NCBI RefSeq assembly: GCF_001541315.1
Contig: NZ_LMVK01000045.1
Location: 124,001-188,000, forward strand
DNA length: 64,000 nt
From: Agrobacterium tumefaciens str. B6
GTDB taxonomy: Bacteria; Pseudomonadota; Alphaproteobacteria; Rhizobiales; Rhizobiaceae
Direction of reading: 5' to 3'
In this document: in pieces, positions 1 through 7,696 of the stretch
How the letters are laid out: each line of letters starts with the position of its first letter
Position numbering within the stretch: the first letter of the stretch is position 1
Position numbers and translations under genes: made by a program
Notes under the pieces: generated by a model
Database searches by the model: none
The model's input: only the letters and a program-made list of their open reading frames with translations
Told to the model about the DNA's origin: nothing

Positions 1-3000
1 GAATTGTCGATCGCGTCGGAATTGCAACGCCCGCCCGCGAGCGAATAGGCGATGCGGCCCTTCTGGGTGATGCCCAGATTGGCGCCTTCGCCGATGACTT
101 TCGCGCGCAGCTCTGTTGCATTGACGCGGATGGGGTCATTCGCCCTGTCGCCCACTTCGGCATTGGTTTCCACCGCCGCCTTGATGTAGGTGCCGATGCC
201 ACCGAACCAGAGAAGATCGGTTGGCGCTTTCAGGATGGCGGTCATGATCTCGAAAGGCGTGGCGACCGATTTGTCGATGCCGATGGCAGCCACGGCTTCC
301 GGCGTCAGCGTCACCGATTTTTCGGAGCGCGAAATGATCATCGCGCCGCCGGAGAGGGCCGAACGATCATAATCCTGCCAGCTGGAACGCGGCAGTTCGA
401 AAAGCCGCTTGCGCTCGGCAAAGGACTTGTCGGTATCCGGATCCGGGTCGATGAAGATGTCGCGGTGATCGAAGGCCGCAATCAGCCTGATCTTTTCCGA
501 CAGCAGCATGCCGTTGCCGAAAACGTCGCCGGACATATCACCCACGCCCGCCACGGTGAATGGCGTGGTCTGGATGTCGGTGCCCATTTCACGGAAATGT
601 CGTTTTACAGTTTCCCATGCGCCGCGCGCGGTGATGCCCATCTTCTTGTGGTCGTAACCGGCCGAGCCACCCGATGCGAAGGCATCGTCCAGCCAGAAGC
701 CGGCGTCGTGGGCAAGACCGTTCGCCGTATCGGAGAAGGTTGCTGTTCCCTTGTCGGCGGCGACAACGAAATAGGGGTCGTCGCCATCGAGCCGCAGCGT
801 ATCGGCCGGTGGCACAATGGCATCATCAACGATATTGTCGGTGATGGACAGCAGGGTGCGGATATAGGTCTTGTAGGCCTCGCGGCCGGCATTAAAGACC
901 TCGTCGCGGGAGCCGCCGGCGGGCAGGCTCTTCGGGAAGAAGCCGCCCTTGGCGCCAACAGGAACGATCACCGCATTCTTGACCTGCTGCGCCTTGACGA
1001 GACCGAGCACTTCCGTGCGGTAATCCTGGCCGCGATCCGACCAGCGCAGACCACCACGTGCGACCTTGCCGAAGCGCAGATGCACACCTTCGACCTCGGT
1101 TCCATAAACGAAGATTTCGCGGAAGGGGCGCGGGTCGGGCAGGCCATCAAGATGTTTGGGATCGAACTTGAACGCCAGAATGTCACGCGGCGTGCCATCG
1201 GCGTTTTTCTGGAAGTAGTTGGTGCGCAGCGTCGCGTCGATGGCGTTGACGTAACGTCGGAGGGTGCGGTCCTCATCGAGATTGGGAACGCCGCTCAGTG
1301 CCGCTTCGATTGCCTTGTGTATCTCGGCGAGTTTCTTCACCCGCTTCTTTTCCTCAACAGACGGATCGAAGCCGGCCTTGAACAGCGCGAAAATATTCCG
1401 CGAAATATCAGGATATTTATAGAGCGTTTCGGAAATATGCTCCTGTGAATAAACGATGCCGGTCTGGCGCAGATAACGGGCATAGGCGCGCAGGACGGAA
1501 ACTTCGCGAACTGTCAAACCGCTGGTGAGGATCAGGCGGTTGAAGTTGTCGTTATCGACCTTGCCGGAGAAGGCGGCAAGGAAGGCTTCTTCGAGCTTCG
1601 GTCCGTAATGCGGCAGATCGAGCGTCGTGCCGGCTGCGACGGAGAGTTCCATATCGTGCAGAACGATATCGCGCTTCTCGCCATCTGAAACCACGCCGAT
1701 GTCGAAGGTGCGCTCACTGATGACGTTGAAGCCGAGATTCTCGAGCAGCGGTACGCGGCGCGAAAGCGGCAGGTGACCGTCGCGGTGGAAGATTTTCAAG
1801 GACAGCGTGTCGGCCGACTGGCCTTCCTGCTGGTAAAATTCGATGCGGACCGGCTCACCCTTCGCGGCACCCAGAATATCGGGCATGTCGCCGATCGCCT
1901 CTTCCGGCGTGAAGGCCTCCTGATAGGCCTGATCCACCTCCAGCACCGGCGCACCGGGCTCCGACAGGGCAATGAAGTGGTCTATCCAGCGCGCTGCAAT
2001 ATCGCTGACGGCGTCTTCGAGCTTGTCCTGGGCAATGCGTGGGGTTTTACCTTCCGTGCGGCCGACGATGAAGTGCACGCGGGCGACGGCGCCTTCGGGG
2101 AAGGCGGGGTAATAGGCGGAAATATGCCCGTCATAGACCCTGCTCAGATAATCGCCGATCTTCTCACGCACATAGGAATTATATTCCTCACGCGGAACGA
2201 AGATGATGGCCGAAACGAAGCGGTCGAAACGGTCGATACGCGCAAGCACGCGCACGCGCGGCCGGTCGCTCAGTTCCATGATCTGCTCAACGAAGCGGAT
2301 CAGAAGATCCGTTTCGATCTGGAAGAGATCGTCGCGCGGGTAGGCTTCCAGCGTGTTCTGCAGGATGCGGCCGGAGTGGCTGTTCGGATCAAAGCCGAAA
2401 TGCCGTTCGACTTCCGCGACCTTGGCGCGCAGCAAGGGTATCTGCTTGACCGAGCGCGTGTAGGCGGTGGCGGGGAAGAGGCCGACGATGCGCAATTCGC
2501 CGATGACATTGCCGTCCTCGTCGAAGCGTTTGATGCCGATATAATCCATATAGGCGCGGCGGTGCACGATGGATTTCACGTTGGCCTTGGTGACGATGAG
2601 GAAATCCGGGCCGTCGAGGAAGGCAAGGATTTCCGGGGTCGTCGTCACGGCATTCTTGCCGAGACGCAGCACGCGCACATCCGGATCGCTGAGACTGCCG
2701 AGGCCAACGCCGTCGCCGCGTTCGATCTTCGCGTTCTTTCCCTTGCCGGAATAGGTATAGTCACGCATGCCGAGGAAGGTGAAATTGTCATTGCGAAGCC
2801 AGTTGAGGAATTCAACCGCTTCTGTCCGTTCCGTTTTGCGCCGCGACGAGCCGCGCTTGGACAATTCGTCCAGCGCCTCGTCGAGTTTCGCCAGCATGGG
2901 CCGCCAGTCGCGATAGGCTGACTGGACCTGCGTCAGTACGAAGCGCAGCTTCTCTTCCAGCGCTGCGGCGGCCTGCTGCGTGAGCGGCGCGATATGCAGC

Positions 3001-3446
3001 TGGATGAGGCTGATATTTTCAGCGGGATCATCCTCCGGTTCCGCAAGACGATAGCCTGCCTGCGCGCTTTCGTCGCGCACCAGTATCGGGTGCACGGCGA
3101 GATAAAGGCCGCGATAGCTGCTGGTGACCTCGCCCATGACGGAATCATAAAGGAAAGGCATATTGCGGCCGATAATGGTCAGAACCGTTACCGGAATGTC
3201 CCGCGGTGAAACGCCCTCCACCTGGGAGATGCCGATGTACGGAACCTCTCCCGTCCAGTGCGAAAGTGCCTGGAAACTGTGGGCCGCGCTCGCCGCCAGC
3301 ATCTCTGCGGAATAATATTCTATATCGTCCGCACTTGCCCTTCCATAAAGAATACCTGGATCAAGAAATTGGACATTTTCGGCAATTGCCTGCTGGCGCG
3401 CTTTTTCGATCTGTTTTTCGCGTTTTGGATTGTTTCTATAGCCCAT
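1..3446 (-). CDS. NAD-specific glutamate dehydrogenase, large type (5' part; runs off left edge)
   Basis: Oxidative deamination of glutamate to 2-oxoglutarate and ammonia with NAD+ (family called GdhB or GdhZ elsewhere). I translated the minus strand from the ATG at 3446, and it stays open to base 1, giving about 1,148 residues of the roughly 1,600 usual for this giant class. The N-terminal ~700 residues are the regulatory ACT-like part. The catalytic domain follows, with a KGGFFPK motif near residue 833, GDMSGDVFGNGML near 967 and GGIGTYIKA near 1080. GGAGG lies 12 bases before the ATG, rather far. It is divergent from the carD-family gene across 541 bp. The C-terminus is outside the window. 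Identification is secure from the family motifs. Confidence 0.95.
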   Translation of the reverse strand, partial: MGYRNNPKREKQIEKARQQAIAENVQFLDPGILYGRASADDIEYYSAEMLAASAAHSFQALSHWTGEVPYIGISQVEGVSPRDIPVTVLTIIGRNMPFLYDSVMGEVTSSYRGLYLAVHPILVRDESAQAGYRLAEPEDDPAENISLIQLHIAPLTQQAAAALEEKLRFVLTQVQSAYRDWRPMLAKLDEALDELSKRGSSRRKTERTEAVEFLNWLRNDNFTFLGMRDYTYSGKGKNAKIERGDGVGLGSLSDPDVRVLRLGKNAVTTTPEILAFLDGPDFLIVTKANVKSIVHRRAYMDYIGIKRFDEDGNVIGELRIVGLFPATAYTRSVKQIPLLRAKVAEVERHFGFDPNSHSGRILQNTLEAYPRDDLFQIETDLLIRFVEQIMELSDRPRVRVLARIDRFDRFVSAIIFVPREEYNSYVREKIGDYLSRVYDGHISAYYPAFPEGAVARVHFIVGRTEGKTPRIAQDKLEDAVSDIAARWIDHFIALSEPGAPVLEVDQAYQEAFTPEEAIGDMPDILGAAKGEPVRIEFYQQEGQSADTLSLKIFHRDGHLPLSRRVPLLENLGFNVISERTFDIGVVSDGEKRDIVLHDMELSVAAGTTLDLPHYGPKLEEAFLAAFSGKVDNDNFNRLILTSGLTVREVSVLRAYARYLRQTGIVYSQEHISETLYKYPDISRNIFALFKAGFDPSVEEKKRVKKLAEIHKAIEAALSGVPNLDEDRTLRRYVNAIDATLRTNYFQKNADGTPRDILAFKFDPKHLDGLPDPRPFREIFVYGTEVEGVHLRFGKVARGGLRWSDRGQDYRTEVLGLVKAQQVKNAVIVPVGAKGGFFPKSLPAGGSRDEVFNAGREAYKTYIRTLLSITDNIVDDAIVPPADTLRLDGDDPYFVVAADKGTATFSDTANGLAHDAGFWLDDAFASGGSAGYDHKKMGITARGAWETVKRHFREMGTDIQTTPFTVAGVGDMSGDVFGNGMLLSEKIRLIAAFDHRDIFIDPDPDTDKSFAERKRLFELPRSSWQDYDRSALSGGAMIISRSEKSVTLTPEAVAAIGIDKSVATPFEIMTAILKAPTDLLWFGGIGTYIKAAVETNAEVGDRANDPIRVNATELRAKVIGEGANLGITQKGRIAYSLAGGRCNSDAIDN

Positions 3447-3671
3447 TTGACGTGGATTCCTCCAAAAATCACACTTTAATATAAAAAAGCATCGCCAATT
3501 TGCGGATTTTGCCTTTTCAGTCGAATCGGATATTGGCGTGGAATTACGAAGAGTTTAAGAGGCTTTCGTGTTTCTGCAGTTTGGAAACGAAATTTTTTTG
3601 CTCCTTTTGCCATGAGGCCTGTCACGAAGCATTTTGACAGTATTTCTGCGGCTAATTTTTAGGCGGTTCTT

Positions 3672-3696
3672 TGGCCGCCATGTGATGTTGCGGCCA
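3672..3696. repeat. Inverted repeat, 7-bp arms, 11-bp spacer
   Basis: Arms TGGCCGC (3672-3678) and GCGGCCA (3690-3696) pair perfectly. It sits between the two divergent genes, just left of a second inverted repeat. No T-run follows, so a protein-binding site or leader hairpin is likelier than a terminator. Function unknown. Confidence 0.4.
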
Positions 3697-3704
3697 CGGT
3701 CGAA

Positions 3705-3721
3705 GCAAATTATTGATTTGC
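3705..3721. repeat. Inverted repeat overlapping the candidate -35 box
   Basis: GCAAAT (3705-3710) and ATTTGC (3716-3721) are perfect inverted arms separated by TATTG. The right arm overlaps the TTGATT proposed as a -35 element, a typical repressor position. The regulator is unknown. Confidence 0.4.
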
Positions 3722-3741
3722 GCCTATTTTTGTGGTACACC
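3713..3741 (+). promoter_or_regulatory. Candidate sigma-70-type promoter for the carD-family gene
   Basis: TTGATT (3713-3718), a 17-base spacer, then TACACC (3736-3741). Spacing is ideal and the -35 is good, but the -10 is weak. It would give a leader of about 240 nt. Not tested against the rest of the intergenic region. Confidence 0.3.
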
Positions 3742-3987
3742 AACGACACTGATCCACAGCGTGGCATTTGTGTGCCCAAAAACACCACGAAAGCAACACC
3801 TCTTTTGCACGCGGTTTCCGTGACATATCGAGCGTTTACGTTATCGAACCCCGCAAGACGGGAAGGTGTGTTTTTGCGTGCACGGCTGGACCAGTGCGGA
3901 GTCACCTGACGGTTCCCCCGTCTCATCAGGGCCTGACCGACCCAACCCCGGCATCCCCGGGTATGTAACAGGGAGTTTTTAGAACGA

Positions 3988-4557
3988 ATGACGACCCAGC
4001 AGAAGAAATCTCCAGCACATCACGGTTTCAAGACCGGTGAAGCGATTGTGTATCCCGCTCATGGTGTCGGTACCATTTCTGCAATCGAGGAACAAGAAGT
4101 TGCCGGCATGAAGCTTGAGCTTTTTGTCATCGATTTCGAGAAAGACAAGATGCGTCTTAAAGTTCCCGTCGCAAAAGCCGTCAGCATCGGCATGCGCAAG
4201 CTTTCCGAAGGCGATTTTGTCGAGCGGGCGCTGAAAGTGGTGCAGGGCAAGGCGCGTGTGAAGCGTACCATGTGGTCGCGCCGCGCGCAGGAATATGATG
4301 CGAAGATCAATTCCGGCGATCTCATCGCAATTGCGGAAGTTGTGCGCGATCTCTACCGTGCGGAAAACCAGCCGGAGCAGTCCTATTCCGAGCGTCAGCT
4401 TTATGAGGCTGCGCTCGATCGCATGGCGCGCGAAATCGCCGCCGTCAACAAGATGTCGGAAACCGAGGCTGTTCGCCTGGTGGAAGTCAACCTTGCCAAG
4501 GGCCCCAAGCGTGGCAAGACCGTTGAAGAGGACGATTCTCAGGACGAAGCCGCTTAA
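3988..4557 (+). CDS. CarD/CdnL-family transcription regulator
   Basis: 189 residues. The N-terminal RNA-polymerase-interacting Tudor-like CarD/TRCF domain covers about residues 12-70 (GEAIVYPAHGVGTI, then EEQEVAGMKLELFVIDF). A helical C-terminal domain follows, ending in a highly charged tail. CdnL proteins bind the RNA polymerase beta subunit and stabilise open complexes at rRNA and growth-related promoters; this role is family knowledge. A GGGAG lies 12 bases before the ATG. It is monocistronic: a long leader precedes it and a strong terminator follows 20 bp after the stop. Length and domain order are typical of alphaproteobacterial members. Confidence 0.9.
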   Translation: MTTQQKKSPAHHGFKTGEAIVYPAHGVGTISAIEEQEVAGMKLELFVIDFEKDKMRLKVPVAKAVSIGMRKLSEGDFVERALKVVQGKARVKRTMWSRRAQEYDAKINSGDLIAIAEVVRDLYRAENQPEQSYSERQLYEAALDRMAREIAAVNKMSETEAVRLVEVNLAKGPKRGKTVEEDDSQDEAA

Positions 4558-4576
4558 TATCAGGCTTTTTCCTTCT

Positions 4577-4606
4577 AAAAAAACCCGCCTTAATGGCGGG
4601 TTTTTT
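4577..4606 (+). terminator. Rho-independent terminator of the carD-family gene
   Basis: AAAACCCGCC and GGCGGGTTTT form a perfect stem with loop TTAAT, followed by a T-run to 4606. The A-run on the left means it may also stop leftward transcription of the L,D-transpeptidase gene. Confidence 0.9.
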
Positions 4607-4629
4607 GTTGGCTGCTTGCAGGCTCAACG

Positions 4630-5178
4630 TCACAGGATGCGGATCTTTGTGTCCTTGCGCAGATACGGTAGAATGCGGCGCATGTCTCGGGGGTGCAGGG
4701 CGACGCAGCCTGCGGTCGGCTCATATCCCGGTCGGATCAGATGCATGAAGATAGCCGAGCCGCGGTTGCGGCTTCTCGCGGTGATGTTCCAGTCAAGCAC
4801 CAGGCAGACGTCGTAGAGGCCGTCCTTGCGCATCATTTCTTCATGGCTCAGGGCGAAGGGCGCCTTGACCAGCCTGTTATAATTGGCGTTGCGTGGCTCG
4901 TCGCACCATAACATGGACTTCCGTGTTCGCTGCATCGGCAACGCCGTGGCGATGCCGGGAAGGCGGTCGCCGCGATAGAACCCGTGCAGGAGGCGCGTGG
5001 TGGAAATGGGGGATTTTCCGTCTCCCTCGCGTTTCAGTGCGGTGCGGCCATTACGACCGATCGCGGCTGGAAAAGTGAGGTGTCCGAGCTGGACGATGGC
5101 GCGGCTGATTTTCGAAGGGGCTGGCCGAACCATGAGCGTCGATGCGCGTTTACGTTGTCTTGCGGGCTGTATGCTCAT
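4630..5178 (-). CDS. L,D-transpeptidase (YkuD domain)
   Basis: About 182 residues. The YkuD catalytic signature is visible near the C-terminus: His in AIFMHLIRP, then TAGCVAL with the nucleophilic Cys, followed by the usual charged helix. Such enzymes form 3-3 peptidoglycan cross-links or anchor proteins to peptidoglycan in the periplasm. No clear signal peptide is visible: the N-terminus is basic (QPARQRKR) and not hydrophobic, as in the short cytoplasm-like rhizobial paralogues, so export is uncertain. The start may be ATG 5178 or GTG 5187; neither has a good Shine-Dalgarno. It converges with the carD-family gene. Confidence 0.8.
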   Translation of the reverse strand: MSIQPARQRKRASTLMVRPAPSKISRAIVQLGHLTFPAAIGRNGRTALKREGDGKSPISTTRLLHGFYRGDRLPGIATALPMQRTRKSMLWCDEPRNANYNRLVKAPFALSHEEMMRKDGLYDVCLVLDWNITARSRNRGSAIFMHLIRPGYEPTAGCVALHPRDMRRILPYLRKDTKIRIL

Positions 5179-5291
5179 GTTTTTCACGAGATTTTGCTTT
5201 GCAGGTTATTTAACGTGAAGTCATAGCACTTCGTTATATCAAGGCAATGGGTTGACCTTTTATCGGCAAACCGCTGAATTGGCTGATAATT

Positions 5292-5396
5292 GGAGCGCCA
5301 GGCGTCTTTTCGGACGCCCCAGGGACGCTCTAACTCTTTTAAACTACGCATCGTGCTTCTCGAAAATCGAACCTGATTTTTGGGCTGGTGCGCTAA
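5292..5396. repeat. Dispersed rhizobial-type palindromic intergenic repeat
   Basis: Composite palindromic element. Hairpin GGCGTC-TTTTCG-GACGCC (5301-5318) is followed by GACGCTCTAACTCTTT, then a second imperfect hairpin (AAAATCG/GATTTT core inside GCATC/GGTGC arms, about 5347-5393). From memory, this pattern is a family scattered between genes in Rhizobium and Agrobacterium genomes. It lies between the divergent L,D-transpeptidase and cenR-like genes, ending 24 bp before the latter. It is non-coding; whether it influences cenR is unknown. Confidence 0.55.
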
Positions 5397-5419
5397 AGTA
5401 AGAAAGGCTGAGAATCCGA

Positions 5420-6103
5420 ATGACGGCTCGCACTATCCTTCTGGTGGACGATGACGACGATCTTCGGGAGACGCTGACCGAGCAATTGTCTCCCTATGAG
5501 GAATTCTCGCTTTTGAGCGGCGCAAACGCCGCACAGGCGATGCAGACCGCCAAGACCGCTCAGGTCGATCTTTTGATCATGGATGTCGGCCTTCCGGACA
5601 TGGACGGCCGTGAGGCGGTGAAGCTGTTGCGCAAGGGCGGCTTCAAGGCGCCGATCATCATGCTGACTGGGCACGACACTGATTCCGATACTATCCTTGG
5701 GTTGGAAGCTGGTGCCAACGACTATGTGACGAAACCTTTCCGTTTCGCCGTGCTTCTGGCGCGTATCCGGGCGCAGCTGCGCCAATACGAGCAGAGTGAA
5801 GATGCGGTTTTCACTGTCGGCCCCTATCAGTTCAAACCCAGCCAGAAGCTGTTGACGACGGAGGATGGCAAGAAAATCCGGCTGACGGAAAAGGAAGCGG
5901 CGATCATCCGTTATCTCTACCGCGCCGGCAGCACCGTCGTGACACGCGACGTCCTGCTGGAGGAGGTCTGGGGTTACAATTCCGGGGTGACGACACACAC
6001 GCTCGAAACGCATGTCTATCGTCTGCGCCAGAAGATTGAACGCGACCCGTCCAACGCTGAAATTCTGGTCACCGAGAACGGCGGATACAAGATCGTTCCC
6101 TGA
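5420..6103 (+). CDS. cenR: OmpR-family response regulator, CenR-like
   Basis: 227 residues. The receiver domain covers residues 1-120: acidic cluster VDDDDD, phospho-acceptor Asp in IMDVGLPDMDG, Thr in MLTGHD, Lys in VTKPF. The winged-helix DNA-binding domain ends with THVYRLRQKIE and ENGGYKIVP. The EQLSxYEEF stretch and near-invariant C-terminal domain match what I remember of CenR, the essential cell-envelope regulator of alphaproteobacteria, usually paired with the kinase CenK. No kinase gene is adjacent here, as is usual for CenR. The response-regulator call is certain; the CenR name is from remembered similarity. Confidence 0.8.
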   Translation: MTARTILLVDDDDDLRETLTEQLSPYEEFSLLSGANAAQAMQTAKTAQVDLLIMDVGLPDMDGREAVKLLRKGGFKAPIIMLTGHDTDSDTILGLEAGANDYVTKPFRFAVLLARIRAQLRQYEQSEDAVFTVGPYQFKPSQKLLTTEDGKKIRLTEKEAAIIRYLYRAGSTVVTRDVLLEEVWGYNSGVTTHTLETHVYRLRQKIERDPSNAEILVTENGGYKIVP

Positions 6104-6254
6104 GCAGGGACCTTGTTGCGCCTTTCATATGTCGTCGTTGAAGCTCACGCCGCGCGTCCGAAAAGGCGCGCGGCGTTCTAACACCTTGTATTTTGAGGAC
6201 CGATATTGGAAAACCGCTATAGTGATGCAGGCGTTTTCCGGAGTAACGATCGAC

Positions 6255-6710
6255 ATGGCCTTGACGGACGATATCATGCTGCTGGGGCAAGTGCCGTTGT
6301 TTGCAGGGTTCAGCGATGACCAGCTGCGGCTCATCGCCTTCGGTGCGGAACGCCGCCGTGTATCTGCCGGGCAGACATTGTTCCGGGAGCACTCACCGGC
6401 CGAATGCGCCTTTGCGGTGACATCGGGCCATTTCGAGCTTTTCACGGCCGGGAGGGATGGCAAGCCCGTACTGCAGGCGACGCCCGGCAAAGGGGCGCTG
6501 CTTTCGGAGCTGGCGCTTTTCACGCTTTGCGAAAGAAAGTTCACTGCCGTCGCGGCTGAGGACTCCGAAGTCATCCGCATAACGCGCATCCTCTTTCACC
6601 GGCTGGTGGAGGAGTTTCCGGAAGTGGCCGATATCGTATCGGCGCGTATTCGCGACAATATCGCGTCTTTGGCGGCGGGTGCGGCCAGGTTGCAGAACCG
6701 CTTCGTCTGA
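6255..6710 (+). CDS. Cyclic nucleotide-binding domain protein
   Basis: 151 residues forming essentially one Crp-type cNMP-binding beta-roll: LLGQVPLFAGFSDDQLRLIAFGAERRRVSAGQ at the start, then LFREHSPAECAFAVTSG and GKGALLSELALF in the phosphate-binding-cassette position. There is no DNA-binding HTH, so it is not a Crp regulator; it may be a stand-alone sensor or scaffold. The ATG at 6255 is preceded by GGAG 11 bases upstream. An in-frame ATG at 6225 and longer starts exist, but these overlap the response-regulator gene. It lies 150 bp downstream of cenR, same strand, and converges with xthA across 21 bp. Confidence 0.75.
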   Translation: MALTDDIMLLGQVPLFAGFSDDQLRLIAFGAERRRVSAGQTLFREHSPAECAFAVTSGHFELFTAGRDGKPVLQATPGKGALLSELALFTLCERKFTAVAAEDSEVIRITRILFHRLVEEFPEVADIVSARIRDNIASLAAGAARLQNRFV

Positions 6711-6731
6711 CGCCAAGTCAAACGCGCCGGC

Positions 6732-7535
6732 TCAAAACCGGAACTGGGCGGTGACCGGAACGTGGTCCGATGGCCGGTTCCAGCCACGGGCCTCGCGCAA
6801 TATGTCGATTTTTTCAAGCGAGGGGCCGAGATCCTGCGAAGACCAGATATGGTCAAGACGGCGGCCGCGATCAGCCGCCTCCCAATCCTTGGCGCGGTAG
6901 CTCCACCAGGTGTAGATCTTTTCAGTCTCAGGCACGTTCAGACGCATCAGATCAAGCCAGTTGCCCTGCTTCATGATGTCAAGCATCCCCTCGGTTTCGA
7001 CAGGCGTGTGGCTGATGATCTTCAGAAGCTGCTTGTGGGACCAGACGTCATTTTCGAGCGGTGCGATGTTGAGATCGCCGACGAGAATGGACGAGGTGCC
7101 GGGCACGCCATCGGCACGCAGCGCCTTCATTTCCTCGATGAAATCGAGCTTGTGGCCGAATTTCGGATTGATTGAGCGATCCGGCTCGTCACCGCCCGCC
7201 GGCACATAAAAATTATGCAGCCGCACACGGCGCGATCCAACCTGGAAAATCGCGGAAATGTGCCGCGCGTCACCGATTCCGCAATAGTCCTGTCGATGAT
7301 CTTCGGTCAGCGGAATCTTCGAGGCGATGGCGACGCCGTGATAGCCCTTCTGGCCATGGATGATGACGTGCTCATAACCCAGCGCCTTCAGCGGTTTCAT
7401 CGGAAACTCGCCATTCGGGCATTTCGTTTCCTGCAGGCAGAGAATGTCGGGCTTGTAACGCACCAGAAACTGCTCAACGATCGGCATTCTGAGCCTGACC
7501 GAGTTGATGTTCCAGGTGGTTATCGAAAACGACAT
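6732..7535 (-). CDS. xthA: Exodeoxyribonuclease III (AP endonuclease)
   Basis: 267 residues, the size of E. coli XthA. The endonuclease/exonuclease/phosphatase fold is clear: WNINSVR at the N-terminus, LCLQETK with the metal-binding Glu, the VGDLNIAP Asp/Asn pair, GRRLDHIW, and the C-terminal SDHVPVTA with catalytic Asp-His. It nicks DNA 5' of abasic sites in base-excision repair and degrades 3' ends. It lies downstream of lolA, with a terminator in between, so it should have its own promoter. A perfect 16-bp palindrome lies about 93 bp upstream of its start. Confidence 0.95.
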   Translation of the reverse strand: MSFSITTWNINSVRLRMPIVEQFLVRYKPDILCLQETKCPNGEFPMKPLKALGYEHVIIHGQKGYHGVAIASKIPLTEDHRQDYCGIGDARHISAIFQVGSRRVRLHNFYVPAGGDEPDRSINPKFGHKLDFIEEMKALRADGVPGTSSILVGDLNIAPLENDVWSHKQLLKIISHTPVETEGMLDIMKQGNWLDLMRLNVPETEKIYTWWSYRAKDWEAADRGRRLDHIWSSQDLGPSLEKIDILREARGWNRPSDHVPVTAQFRF

Positions 7536-7627
7536 GCATGTGCTCCGCTTTTATTGCCGCGAACCGCATGGCCCGTGACATGTTTCCGGGGCGCAGGCTT
7601 ATAACATCGCGATGAAAACGGGAATTT

Positions 7628-7643
7628 ATTTTAGCGCTAAAAT
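7628..7643. promoter_or_regulatory. Perfect 16-bp palindrome upstream of xthA (LacI-operator-like)
   Basis: ATTTTAGCGCTAAAAT is a perfect palindrome in the xthA-lolA gap, about 93 bp before the xthA ATG. The TTTAGCGCTAAA core resembles operators of LacI-family regulators in rhizobia (family knowledge). No LacI-family gene lies in this window. Confidence 0.45.
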
Positions 7644-7644
7644 G

Positions 7645-7672
7645 AAAAAGGCGACCGCTGGGCCGCCTTTCG
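7645..7672 (-). terminator. Probable terminator of lolA
   Basis: Read leftward: AAAGGCG and CGCCTTT arms (7664-7670 and 7647-7653) with a 10-base loop, then TTTTTC. It lies 25 bp after the lolA stop. Confidence 0.65.
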
Positions 7673-7696
7673 AAAAGTTTCCGTGGGCCTGATGCC

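Larger units (their letters stand above)
3447..3987. other. Divergent intergenic region between glutamate dehydrogenase and carD-family gene
   Basis: 541 bp with no convincing gene. The short ORFs here lack family features and overlap each other. It holds two inverted repeats (3672-3696 and 3705-3721), a candidate promoter (3713-3741) and a long AT-poor leader of about 240 bases before the carD-family start. Both flanking genes must draw their promoters from it. Confidence 0.6.

Noticed and set aside
3555-3968. Short ORFs (66-123 codons) upstream of the carD-family gene
   Set aside because: They overlap each other on both strands, lack ribosome sites, and cover what looks like promoter and leader DNA.
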